Source: Lysobacter solisilvae
GTDB taxonomy: Bacteria > Pseudomonadota > Gammaproteobacteria > Xanthomonadales > Xanthomonadaceae
Direction of reading: 5' to 3'
Assembly: GCF_016613535.2 (NCBI RefSeq)
Contig: NZ_CP071518.1
Span: 2,294,001 to 2,358,000 of the forward strand
DNA length: 64,000 bases
Shown: piece by piece, positions 19,995 to 28,689 of the stretch
How the letters are laid out: every line of letters begins with the position of its first letter
Position numbering within the stretch: the first letter of the stretch is position 1
Position numbers and translations under genes: made by a program
Notes under the pieces: generated by a model
The model's database searches: none
Seen by the model: the letters and a program-made list of their open reading frames with translations, nothing else
Told to the model about the DNA's origin: nothing

Positions 19995-20073
19995 GCTGTC
20001 GCCACCCCAAGGCTTTGCGGCCACTTCCTTTCATGACGTCGGGCGGCGGGGAGCTGCCCGAAGGAACCCTTCG

Positions 20074-21942
20074 ATGCTGACTTACGCACGCTGGAAATAC
20101 GCAGTCTTCCTGGTCGTCCTGTTGATCAGCGCGTTGTACGCGTTGCCCAATGCCTTTCCGCAGGACCCGTCCATCCAGGTCACCGCCACGCGCGGCGCGC
20201 CCGTGGACGAGGCGCTGCGCAAGCGGGTGACCGACAGCCTCAAGACCGCCGGGGTTCCGCTCAAGCAGGCCGAACTGGTCCCGCAGAAGAACAGCCTGGT
20301 GGTCCGCCTGCCCAACGCCGACGTACAGGTGAAGGCGGCCGACACGCTGCGGGCGCAGCTGGGCAACGACTATGTTGTCGCCCTGTTCCTGTCCACCGAC
20401 GTGCCGGACTGGCTCGAGACGATCCGCGCCAAGCCTATGTTCCTGGGCCTGGACCTGCAGGGTGGCGTGCACTTCCTGATGCAGGTCGACCGCGCCGCGG
20501 CATTGGACAAGCGCGTCGATGGCCTCGCCGACGACATCCGCACCCTGCTGCGCGACAACGAAGTGGTCTACGACTCCGTCGATCGCCGCCCGGACAACAG
20601 CATCGTCGCCAACCTGCGCAATCCGGCCGATGCCGAGAAGGCGCGCCAGCTGATCGCCCGCAGTCAGCCGACGCTGCCGCTGGAAGTGTCCGGCAACACC
20701 ATCGTCGCCCGCATCCCGCAGGTGCAGCTCGATGCGATGGCGGTCGACGCGGTCGAGCAGAACGTCACCACGCTGCGCAACCGCGTCAACCAGCTCGGCG
20801 TGGCCGAGCCGATCGTCCAGCGCCAGGGCTCCGACCGCGTCGTGGTCGAACTGCCCGGCGTGCAGGACCCGGGTGAGGCCAAGCGCATGATCGGCGCCAC
20901 GGCCACGCTCGAATATCGCGCCGTCGTGGAAGGCAACGCCTACGACGCCATCGCCTCGGGCAGCATCCCCGCCCAGGCCCGCGTGTACTACCGCCGCGAA
21001 CTGGGTCCGGACGGCAAGCGCATTCCGGTCCTTCTCAACAAGCGCCTGATCGCCTCGGGCGACCAGGTCGAGGACGCGCAGCCGATCAGCGACCAGCAGA
21101 CCGGCCTGCCGGCCGTGTCGGTGCGCCTGAATTCCGCCGGCGGCCAGCGGATGTTCGATTTCACCAGCGAGAACGTCGACAAGCCGATGGCGGTCGTGTT
21201 CATCGAGCGCCTTCCCGAGACGCGCATCGTCGACGGCAAGGAAGTGCGCAGCTTCCGCGTCGACGAACAGGTGATCTCGGTCGCCAACGTCAATGAGCCC
21301 TTCGGCCGCCAGTTCCAGACCACCGGCCTGTCGCGCCAGGAAGCCAACGACCTGTCCAAGCTGCTCAAGGCCGGCTCGCTGGCCGCGCCGATGGACTTCA
21401 TCGAGGAAAGCGTGGTCGGCCCGAGCCTGGGTGCGGAGAACGTCGAGCGCGGCCTGCGCGCGGTGCTGTACTCGTTCTCCTTCGCGCTGATCTTCTTCCT
21501 GTTCTATTACCGCGTGTTCGGCCTGATCACCTGCATCGCACTGATGCTGAACCTGCTGATGGTGGTGGCCGTGATGTCGATGTTCGGCGCCACGCTGTCG
21601 CTGCCGGGCCTGGCCGGCATCGCGCTGACGGTCGGCATGTCGGTGGACGCCAACGTGCTGATCAACGAACGCATACGCGAGGAGCTCCGGATGGGGCTGC
21701 CGCCGCAGACCGCGATCAGCGAAGGCTACAAGCATGCCGCCGGCACGATCGCCGACGCCAACCTGACCGCCATCCTCGCCGGTGTCGCCCTGTATGCCTT
21801 CGGCACGGGCCCGGTGAAGGGCTTCGCCGTCGCGCTGATCGTCGGCATCCTGACCTCGATGTACACGGCCGTCTCCGTGTCGCGCGGCCTCGCCACGCTG
21901 ATCTACGGCGGCCGTCGCAAAGTACAAACGCTCTGGATCTGA
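20074..21942 (+). CDS. secD: Protein translocase subunit SecD
   Basis: SecD uses the proton gradient to assist late steps of Sec export; 622 aa, normal. TM1 is at residues 8-26. The periplasmic P1 region contains FLGLDLQGGVHFLMQVD, and the base region PGVQDPGEAKRMIGATATLEYR. The C-terminal RND-type bundle (about residues 455-610) carries ALIFFLFYYRVFG, GMSVDANVLINERIREE with the conserved Asp of the proton path, and LTAILAGVALYAFGTGPVKGF. Begins 80 bases after yajC and ends 12 bases before secF. Confidence 0.98.
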   Translation: MLTYARWKYAVFLVVLLISALYALPNAFPQDPSIQVTATRGAPVDEALRKRVTDSLKTAGVPLKQAELVPQKNSLVVRLPNADVQVKAADTLRAQLGNDYVVALFLSTDVPDWLETIRAKPMFLGLDLQGGVHFLMQVDRAAALDKRVDGLADDIRTLLRDNEVVYDSVDRRPDNSIVANLRNPADAEKARQLIARSQPTLPLEVSGNTIVARIPQVQLDAMAVDAVEQNVTTLRNRVNQLGVAEPIVQRQGSDRVVVELPGVQDPGEAKRMIGATATLEYRAVVEGNAYDAIASGSIPAQARVYYRRELGPDGKRIPVLLNKRLIASGDQVEDAQPISDQQTGLPAVSVRLNSAGGQRMFDFTSENVDKPMAVVFIERLPETRIVDGKEVRSFRVDEQVISVANVNEPFGRQFQTTGLSRQEANDLSKLLKAGSLAAPMDFIEESVVGPSLGAENVERGLRAVLYSFSFALIFFLFYYRVFGLITCIALMLNLLMVVAVMSMFGATLSLPGLAGIALTVGMSVDANVLINERIREELRMGLPPQTAISEGYKHAAGTIADANLTAILAGVALYAFGTGPVKGFAVALIVGILTSMYTAVSVSRGLATLIYGGRRKVQTLWI

Positions 21943-21954
21943 GGGAACGCAGAC

Positions 21955-22905
21955 ATGAAACCCTTCAACGTGTTCCCCTACGGCAGCACCATCAACTTCA
22001 TGCGCCTGCGCATGGTTTCGTTGATCGTCGCCGGTGCCCTGATGTTCGCCGCCATCGGTGCGATCGCGATCAACGGCTTCAACTTCGCGCTCGACTTCAC
22101 CGGCGGCATCGGCGTCGAACTGCGAATGGACAAGCCGGTCGACATCGAGGTCGCGCGTGACCGCCTGGCCAAGGCCGGTTACTCCCATGCCCAGGTGCAG
22201 ACCCTGGGCGCCGGTACCGACCTGCTCGTGCGCCTGCAGCACGAAGGCAAGGGCGGCGCCGAGCAGGCCGCCAGCGTCGGTGAGCAGGTCCGCAAGGCCG
22301 TGGCCTCGCCGGACAACCCGGCCACGCTGCGCAGCAGCGCGGAGATCAGCGCCCAGGTCGGCAAGGAGCTGGCGATCAACGGCATCTGGGCACTGGTGTT
22401 CGTGGTCGTGGGATTCCTGATCTACATCTCGTTCCGCTTCCAGGCCAAGTTCGCCGCCGCGGCGATCATCACCACCCTGCACGACGTGGTCGTGGTGGTG
22501 GGCTGGTTCGCGCTGACCGGCCACGAGTTCAACCTGACCGTGCTGGCGGGCGTGCTGTCGGTTATGGGTTACTCGATCAACGACACCATCGTGGTGTTCG
22601 ACCGCGTCCGCGAGAATTTCCGCACGATGCGCGCCGAGCCGACCGCCGTGCTGAACGCCTCCATCAACCAGACGCTGTCGCGCACGGTGATCACCTCGTT
22701 CGTGGCCTTCCTCACCGTGCTGGCGCTGTATCTGTTCGGCGGCGAGTCCCTGCGCGGTATGGCCGAGGCGCAGATCGTCGGCATCGTGCTGGGTACGCTG
22801 TCCTCGATCTTCGTCGCCTGCCCGCTGCTGCTGTGGTTCGGTACGACCAAGCAGGACCTGATGCCCAAGGCCCGCGACGAGGCGGAGCTGGCGCGCCGTC
22901 CGTAA
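21955..22905 (+). CDS. secF: Protein translocase subunit SecF
   Basis: Partner of SecD, 316 aa. Starts MKPFNVFPYGSTINFMRLR with TM1 at residues 19-40. Then come the periplasmic LDFTGGIGVELRM and the RND bundle with GYSINDTIVVFDRVREN and TRTVITSFVAF-type NQTLSRTVITSFVAFLTVL. Complete, and followed by a strong terminator that ends the queA-to-secF transcription direction. Confidence 0.98.
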   Translation: MKPFNVFPYGSTINFMRLRMVSLIVAGALMFAAIGAIAINGFNFALDFTGGIGVELRMDKPVDIEVARDRLAKAGYSHAQVQTLGAGTDLLVRLQHEGKGGAEQAASVGEQVRKAVASPDNPATLRSSAEISAQVGKELAINGIWALVFVVVGFLIYISFRFQAKFAAAAIITTLHDVVVVVGWFALTGHEFNLTVLAGVLSVMGYSINDTIVVFDRVRENFRTMRAEPTAVLNASINQTLSRTVITSFVAFLTVLALYLFGGESLRGMAEAQIVGIVLGTLSSIFVACPLLLWFGTTKQDLMPKARDEAELARRP

Positions 22906-22928
22906 CGGTCGCCAGTCTCCAAAGAAGA

Positions 22929-22957
22929 AGGCCGCGCACTGCGCGGCCTTTTTTTTA
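22929..22957 (+). terminator. Rho-independent terminator after secF
   Basis: AGGCCGCGC-ACT-GCGCGGCCT, a 9-bp perfect stem followed by seven T, 24 bases past the secF stop and before the convergent suhB. Confidence 0.95.
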
Positions 22958-22995
22958 TTGTCCTCCGCTGCCGCAGGGGGCAGGGGAGGCGAGGC

Positions 22996-23814
22996 TCAGT
23001 CCAGCGCGGTCGCGTAGCCGGTCGCCACGATCTTGGCCTGCAGCGCGTCGCAGATCTTCAGGTTGCCCGCCACCACGTGGCGGCCTGCGATGCCGCGCGT
23101 GTCCATCGGCCCGGTGGAACGGCCGCGGTAGTCGACGACCTTGCCGCCCGCCTCGCGCACCAGCAGCACGCCGGCGGCGATGTCCCAGGGCTTCACCCCG
23201 GACTCGAAGTAGGCGTCGGCACGGCCGGCGGCGACATAGGCCAGGTCCAGCGCCGCCGAGCCGGTGCGGCGCACGTCTTCGGCCTCCAGCAGCAGGGCGT
23301 CCAGGCACTTGAGCTGGGCGCTGGCGTTCTTGCGCTCGCGCGGCGGGAAACCGGTGATCAGCAGGGAGCCGTTGAGGTCCTTGCGGTCGGCGACGCGGAT
23401 ACGCTTGTCGTTGAGCATGGCACCGCTGCCGCGGCTGGCGGTGAACAGGTCGTTGCGGAGCGGATCGAAGATGACGCCGTGGGTCGGCTCGCCGTTCTCC
23501 ACCAGCGCGATGGAGACGCAGAAGTGCGGGAAGCCGCGCAGGTAATTGCTGGTGCCGTCGAGGGGGTCGATGACCCAGGTGTAATGGCCCTTGCCGGAGG
23601 CGCCGGTCTCTTCGCCGAGGATGGCGTAGTCGGGCGTGGCGCGGCGCAGTTCCTTGACGATGACGGCTTCGGCCTGCTCATCGACCTCGCTGGCGTAGTC
23701 CATCCGCTCCTTCTGCACGACGTTGAGGGCGTCGAGCTTGTGCATGTGGCGCAACAGCACGTTGCCGGCGGCGCGGGCGGCCTTGACCATGAGGGTGACG
23801 GCGGGTTTCTGCAT
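22996..23814 (-). CDS. suhB: Inositol monophosphatase family protein SuhB
   Basis: Mg2+-dependent phosphatase of 272 aa; in E. coli SuhB also joins the Nus complex in rRNA antitermination. Motifs are GEETG (metal-binding Glu), [19 protein letters not shown], and the C-terminal [18 protein letters not shown]. The start [18 protein letters not shown] matches homologues. Divergent from trmJ across 177 bases of GC-rich inverted repeats (23880-23980), with no clear promoter boxes. Confidence 0.95.
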   Translation of the reverse strand: MQKPAVTLMVKAARAAGNVLLRHMHKLDALNVVQKERMDYASEVDEQAEAVIVKELRRATPDYAILGEETGASGKGHYTWVIDPLDGTSNYLRGFPHFCVSIALVENGEPTHGVIFDPLRNDLFTASRGSGAMLNDKRIRVADRKDLNGSLLITGFPPRERKNASAQLKCLDALLLEAEDVRRTGSAALDLAYVAAGRADAYFESGVKPWDIAAGVLLVREAGGKVVDYRGRSTGPMDTRGIAGRHVVAGNLKICDALQAKIVATGYATALD

Positions 23815-23991
23815 GGCGATACGGCCTCTGGTTCGGGGCTGGGGACGGACTGACGGTGCGAAAGAACAGGCCGGCGCGGCAGGCGCGCGGGCCCCCGGGA
23901 CCTGGGCGCGGGCCGTGCTACGGCTCCGTGCCCGCGGGCGGGGCCAATGGCCCGCCCGTCACCGGGGGCGCGGAGTTTACCATTGACCGGC

Positions 23992-24786
23992 ATGACTACC
24001 GACCCAACCGATCTCCTTCTCCCCGATGCCGCCGCGGCCGCCAGCCGGATCCGCGTCGTCCTGGTGGGCACTCAGCACCCCGGCAACATCGGCTCGGCCG
24101 CCCGGGCGATCAAGACCATGGGCCTGTCGCGCCTGGTGCTGGTCGCCCCCGAGCGGGCGCCCGACAGCGAATCTGCCGCCCTCGCGGCCGGCGCCGACGA
24201 CGTCCTGGCCGGCGCCGCGGTCTACCCGACCCTGGCCGAGGCCGTCGCCGACTGCCGGCTGGTGCTGGGCTGCACCGCGCGCAGCCGCCGGATCGCCCTG
24301 GAGGAGGTCGAGCCCCGGGTGGCCGGCGTCCGCGCCGTCGCCGAGGCGGCGGCGGGCACGGAAGTGGCGCTGGTGTTCGGGCGCGAGCGCACCGGACTGA
24401 CCAACGACGAGTACGAGCTGTGCCACGTGGCCGTCCATATCCCGGCCAACCCCGAATACAGCTCGCTGAACCTGGCCATGGCGGTGCAGGTACTCAGCTA
24501 CGAGATCCGGCTGGCGATGCTGGCGGCCGGGCCCGCCGCCCCCGCCGCGGATGATGAACGCCGCGAGCCGGCCTCGCACGGCCAGATGGAGGGCTTCTTC
24601 GCCCAGCTGGCCGAGACCCTCGACGCGATCGATTTCCACAAGGGGCGGGCCCCGGATTCGGCGATGCGCAAACTGCGCCGGCTGTTCCTGCGCGCCCAGC
24701 CCGACGAGCGCGAGGTGCGGATCCTGCGGGGGGTGCTGGCCGATGCCCAGCGCATGGCCCGGCTGGCGGGCGAGCGGGGCGGTTGA
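23992..24786 (+). CDS. trmJ: tRNA (cytidine/uridine-2'-O-)-methyltransferase TrmJ
   Basis: SPOUT methyltransferase that 2'-O-methylates position 32 of tRNA; 264 aa. The start at ATG 23992 places the core RIRVVLVGTQHPGNIGSAARAIKTMGL near residue 18 as in homologues. The knot motifs are VALVFGRERTGLTNDEYELC and HIPANPEYSSLNLAMAVQVLSYEIR. The C-terminal helical extension (FFAQLAETLDAIDF, MRKLRRLFLRAQPDEREVRILRG) identifies TrmJ over shorter SPOUT relatives. The divergent suhB neighbour is common in gammaproteobacteria. Confidence 0.95.
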   Translation: MTTDPTDLLLPDAAAAASRIRVVLVGTQHPGNIGSAARAIKTMGLSRLVLVAPERAPDSESAALAAGADDVLAGAAVYPTLAEAVADCRLVLGCTARSRRIALEEVEPRVAGVRAVAEAAAGTEVALVFGRERTGLTNDEYELCHVAVHIPANPEYSSLNLAMAVQVLSYEIRLAMLAAGPAAPAADDERREPASHGQMEGFFAQLAETLDAIDFHKGRAPDSAMRKLRRLFLRAQPDEREVRILRGVLADAQRMARLAGERGG

Positions 24787-24904
24787 ACCCCCGTCCGGGG
24801 GATGGCGCGGCAAGCCGTCACGAACCGCGCACCGCGTCCCCGTCGGCCGATTCCCCAGCCGCGCACTTTTGCATTAGTCTGCGGCGTCGTCTTGCCGTGA
24901 GTTC

Positions 24905-25861
24905 ATGTTCTTGAGCTTCAGCCTGGCCGCGTCACCGCGCCGTTTCGCCATCCTCGGGATGGTCACGGCCCTGCTGGCGCTCTTCCTGTCCGTCCTGCCC
25001 ACCCCGGCCCGCGCTGGCGATCCCGGCGTGCTGGTACTGGGCCGGATCAGCGACGACCCCAAGGCGCACTACGAACAGCTCAAGGCCCTGCTGGACTACG
25101 TCGTCCCGCGCATGAAGGACGTCGGGATCCGCGAGGGCAGGATCCTGATGGCCAAGGACGCCCAGCAGATGGCCAGCTACCTGCGCCGTGGCCGGGTGGA
25201 CTGGGTCACTGAAACCGCGGGGACCGGCATGATGCTGCGCCAGCGCGCGGACGCGCAGACGCTGCTGCTGACCGAGCGCGACGGCACCAGTCATTACCGC
25301 GCGGTGTTCTTCGCCCGGGCCGACAGCGGGATCAACTCGCTCGACGACCTGCGCGGCCACAGCGTCGCCTTCCAGCGGCCGACTTCCACCAGCGCCTATT
25401 TCCTGCCCGCCACCGAACTGCTCGGCCGCGGCAACACGCTGGAACTGCTGCTCTCGCCCACCGACGAACTCGATTCCAGCGTGGTGGGCTACGTCTTCGC
25501 GCGCTCGGAGCTGAACATCGCCACCTGGGTGCACAAGAAACTCGTCGACGTCGGCGTGATGAGCAACCTGGACTGGGAAAACCCGCGCCGCGTGCCCACC
25601 GCGTTCCGCCGTGACCTGAAGATCATCGGCCAGACCGGCAACGTGCCGCGCGCGCTGGAACTGGTGCGCAAGGACCTGGATCCGAAAATCGAAGCCCGCC
25701 TGCGCGAGGTCCTGCTGCAGGCGGCGGCCGATCCCGACGCCGAGGAGGCGCTGCTGGGCTTCTTCAAGACCACGCGCTTCCTGGCGATCGACCCCGCTTC
25801 GCAGGAAGCGCTGGATCGCCTCGCCCAGGGCGTGGCACGCGTGCGCAGCGAAGTCGAATAG
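24905..25861 (+). CDS. PhnD/SsuA/transferrin-like periplasmic binding protein
   Basis: Periplasmic substrate-binding protein of 318 aa with a signal peptide (residues 1-37, ending PARAG). The fold is type II binding protein: VLVLGRISDDPKAHYEQLKALLDYV, GRVDWVTETAGTGMML, SHYRAVFFARADSGINSLDDLRGHSVAF with STSAYFLPATEL (the conserved serine-rich ligand loop). No ABC permease or ATPase follows; instead a membrane GGDEF-EAL gene starts 13 bases later. The likely role is ligand sensing for that enzyme. Phosphonate, phosphite or another oxyanion are family ligands, but none is established here. Confidence 0.85.
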   Translation: MFLSFSLAASPRRFAILGMVTALLALFLSVLPTPARAGDPGVLVLGRISDDPKAHYEQLKALLDYVVPRMKDVGIREGRILMAKDAQQMASYLRRGRVDWVTETAGTGMMLRQRADAQTLLLTERDGTSHYRAVFFARADSGINSLDDLRGHSVAFQRPTSTSAYFLPATELLGRGNTLELLLSPTDELDSSVVGYVFARSELNIATWVHKKLVDVGVMSNLDWENPRRVPTAFRRDLKIIGQTGNVPRALELVRKDLDPKIEARLREVLLQAAADPDAEEALLGFFKTTRFLAIDPASQEALDRLAQGVARVRSEVE

Positions 25862-25874
25862 GGCTGGCGCGCGG

Positions 25875-28007
25875 ATGAACCTACGCTACGGCCTTCAGGC
25901 CCGGTTTCTTGCGGTGATGGCGCTTGCCCTGCTGGTCGTCCTGGCGTTGATGACGCTGCTGTGGACCCGCCAGGAGCGCATGCAGGGCGAAGTCGAAGGC
26001 GTCAGCCGCGAGGCCATGGAGCGCGTGGCCGGGACCAGCCTGCGCCGCCAGGGCGAGGGCATGGTCAGCCAGCTGTCCGATTCGCTGGCCAACCCGCTGT
26101 ACTACTTCGACCTGGACGCCATCGGCGTGCTCAGCCGCGCCACGCTCAACCAGCCTGGCATCCGCTACGTGCTGGTGTTCGACGCGCAGGGCAACATCCT
26201 GCACGACGGCAGCGAGGAGATTCCCAGTTACGGCAAGCGCATGGACGATGCGATGGCCTTCGACACCATCGCCGCCGAAAAGCTGATCACGCAGTTCGGC
26301 GAGGACCTGATGGACGTCGCCGCGCCGATCCGCATCGGCAACAAGCGCATCGGCGGCGTGCGGGTGGGCTTCGACCTGCGCGGCATGCGCAACGACCAGG
26401 ACGCCGCGGTCGCCGACCTGCGCGGCCGCCTGGAAGAACTGGGGCGGCGCCAGCTGCTGTGGGTCTTCCTGCTCAGCGCCAGCCTGCTGGCCCTGGGCGT
26501 GGTGATGATCTGGCTGATCCAGCGCTCGCTGGTCCGGCCGATCCGCCAGCTGGCCGATGCCGCGCACGCGATCGAGCTGGGGCACTTCGAAACGGCCCGC
26601 ACCCCGGTCAGCCACCGCAACGACGAAGTCGGCGACCTGCTGCGCGCGTTCTCACGCATGAGCACGTCGGTGGCCCGGCATGATCGCGAGATCCGCCGCA
26701 TGGCCTACACCGACGCGCTGACCAGCTTGGCCAACCGCCTGGCGTTCCGCGAGACGCTGGACGAACGCCTGCTGCAGATGCAGGGCGCCGGGCGCCAGCT
26801 GGCCTTGCTGTTCGCCGACATCGACGACTTCAAGCGCGTCAACGACACCCTGGGCCATGACGCCGGCGACGAAGTGCTGCTGCAGTTCGCCCAGCGCATC
26901 CGCGACACCGTTTCGCGCATCGGCGGCAGCGCCGCGGCGCTGGCCCGCTTCGGCGGCGACGAATTCGTGATCCTCGTGGAGGCCGATGCGCAGGGCAACC
27001 GCGAGGTGCGCGAGGTCGCCAGCCGGCTGGCCGAAGCGCTGGTGCTGGAGCTGGGCCAGCCGATCACCGTGCACGAAAGGCAGGTGTTCCTGGGCACGTC
27101 GATCGGCATCACGCTGTTCCCGCAGGACGCCTCAGGCGCGAACACGCTGATGAAGAATGGCGACATCGCCATGTACCAGGCCAAGGTCGCGGGCAAGAAC
27201 TGCTACCGCTTCTACAGCCGCGCGATGGACCAGGCCGTGGAACGGCGCGTGCACCTTGAGCACGAGCTGCGCGGCGCCTGGGACCGGGGCGAGCTGAGCC
27301 TGGTGTACCAGCCGCTGTTCCGCGTCAGCGACCACACGCTGGTCGGCGCGGAGGCGCTGCTGCGCTGGCAGCATCCCGACCACGGCATGATCGCGCCCTC
27401 GGTGTTCATCGACGTGGCCGAGCAGAGTGGCCTGATCGAGGTGCTCGGCCCGCAGGTACTGCGCGCGGCGTGCGAGGACGCGATGCAGTGGCGCGGAACG
27501 CGCGCCGAGCGCGAACCGCTGTTCGTCTCGGTCAACCTGTCTCCGCGCCAGCTGCGCGGCACCGACCTGCCCAGGCTGGTGGCCGAAGTGCTGCGCGACA
27601 CCGGACTGCCGGCGCAGCAGCTGCACCTGGAGCTGACGGAAACGGCGGTGCTGAGCGATGAGTCCCAGGCCAGCGCGCTGCTGTCGGAGCTGCGCGCCAC
27701 CGGCGTGCAGGTCTGGCTGGACGATTTCGGCACGGGGTTCTCCGGCCTGAGCCATCTGCGCCGCGTGCCCATCGACGGCGTCAAGATCGACCGCAGCTTC
27801 GTCGCCGACATCCTGCGCGACCCCGACGACCTGGCGCTGACCACGGCCATCATCGCCATGGCGCACTCGCTGGGCATCATCGTGATCGCCGAAGGCGTCG
27901 AGAAGGACGGCCAGTACGGCCTGCTGCGCGAACGCGGCTGCGACCTGGCCCAGGGTTACCTGCTGGGCCACCCGCTGCCCATGTCGGAGTTCATGGCGCT
28001 GCTCTAG
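25875..28007 (+). CDS. Membrane GGDEF-EAL (diguanylate cyclase/phosphodiesterase) signalling protein
   Basis: c-di-GMP turnover enzyme, 710 aa. Architecture: TM1 (residues 10-30), a periplasmic sensor (31-190), TM2 (194-215), a HAMP domain (216-270), GGDEF (about 275-435) and EAL (445-705). The cyclase motif RFGGDEFVIL (near 358) is canonical. The EAL part has EALLRWQHP (near 493), NLSPRQ, ELTET, DDFGTGFSGLSHL, DGVKIDRSF and AEGVE, so phosphodiesterase activity is also plausible. The RxxD product-inhibition site is not obvious before GGDEF. It is expected to form a sensory pair with the PhnD-like protein encoded just upstream. Confidence 0.95.
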   Translation: MNLRYGLQARFLAVMALALLVVLALMTLLWTRQERMQGEVEGVSREAMERVAGTSLRRQGEGMVSQLSDSLANPLYYFDLDAIGVLSRATLNQPGIRYVLVFDAQGNILHDGSEEIPSYGKRMDDAMAFDTIAAEKLITQFGEDLMDVAAPIRIGNKRIGGVRVGFDLRGMRNDQDAAVADLRGRLEELGRRQLLWVFLLSASLLALGVVMIWLIQRSLVRPIRQLADAAHAIELGHFETARTPVSHRNDEVGDLLRAFSRMSTSVARHDREIRRMAYTDALTSLANRLAFRETLDERLLQMQGAGRQLALLFADIDDFKRVNDTLGHDAGDEVLLQFAQRIRDTVSRIGGSAAALARFGGDEFVILVEADAQGNREVREVASRLAEALVLELGQPITVHERQVFLGTSIGITLFPQDASGANTLMKNGDIAMYQAKVAGKNCYRFYSRAMDQAVERRVHLEHELRGAWDRGELSLVYQPLFRVSDHTLVGAEALLRWQHPDHGMIAPSVFIDVAEQSGLIEVLGPQVLRAACEDAMQWRGTRAEREPLFVSVNLSPRQLRGTDLPRLVAEVLRDTGLPAQQLHLELTETAVLSDESQASALLSELRATGVQVWLDDFGTGFSGLSHLRRVPIDGVKIDRSFVADILRDPDDLALTTAIIAMAHSLGIIVIAEGVEKDGQYGLLRERGCDLAQGYLLGHPLPMSEFMALL

Positions 28008-28050
28008 GCGGTTGGAGGGCAATCGCCAGCACGCGCCGGCCAAACCGGCG

Positions 28051-28689
28051 TCAGTTCACCATGTCCAGCCAGCGCCCCAGCATCGTCGCCAGGCTGCCGG
28101 ACAACACCCCGAACACTCCGATCGCCACCGCGCTGACCACCCAGGCCAGCACCATCAGGCGGCCGTCGCGTTCCAGCAGCGCCAGCGCGAACACCAGCAG
28201 CACCATCGCGAACAGCACGTTGGTGAACGGGATCGGCAGCGAAAGCAGCAGGCCCTGCAGGATCAGGTGCAGGCCGGTGAATGCGTTGGCCGCGCGATGA
28301 TCCAGCAGCACCTGGGCGCGGGGTTTGACGAAGCGTTCCAGCCGGCCCAGCGACGGACTGATGCGATCGCGGAAGCGGCTCATGGCCCGCCGGTGTGGCC
28401 CGCGCCGGCCCAGCCAGCGTGGCAGCCACGGCCGGTGCAGCCCGAACAGGAGCTGCACCCCCACCAGGATGACCAGCGGTCCGCTGATCACGCCCGCCAC
28501 CCCGGGGATCAGGGCGGTCGGGATCGACAGGAACAGCAGCATGCCGAACGCGCGCTCTTCCAGGTCGGCAAGCACCTCGTCCAGCTGGATGACCTGTTCG
28601 GGATCGCCCTCGGCGAAGTGCTCGAGCAAGGCCCGCGTGCCCGTCTCCTCGGGGCGCGGCGTCCGGCGATGCTCAGAACGCGGTGTCAT
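28051..28689 (-). CDS. ExoD-family exopolysaccharide synthesis protein
   Basis: Inner-membrane protein of 212 aa. After a cytoplasmic head, LEERAFGMLLFLSIPTALIPGVAG matches the ExoD family, followed by ISGPLVILVGVQLLFG, NAFTGLHLILQGLLLSLPIPFTNVL and two further helices (FAMVLLVFALALLERDG, VVSAVAIGVFGVLSG). ExoD was first linked to exopolysaccharide and alkali tolerance in rhizobia; the molecular function is unknown. Its start overlaps the upstream CorC-like gene by 17 bases, so they form an operon. Confidence 0.88.
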   Translation of the reverse strand: MTPRSEHRRTPRPEETGTRALLEHFAEGDPEQVIQLDEVLADLEERAFGMLLFLSIPTALIPGVAGVISGPLVILVGVQLLFGLHRPWLPRWLGRRGPHRRAMSRFRDRISPSLGRLERFVKPRAQVLLDHRAANAFTGLHLILQGLLLSLPIPFTNVLFAMVLLVFALALLERDGRLMVLAWVVSAVAIGVFGVLSGSLATMLGRWLDMVN

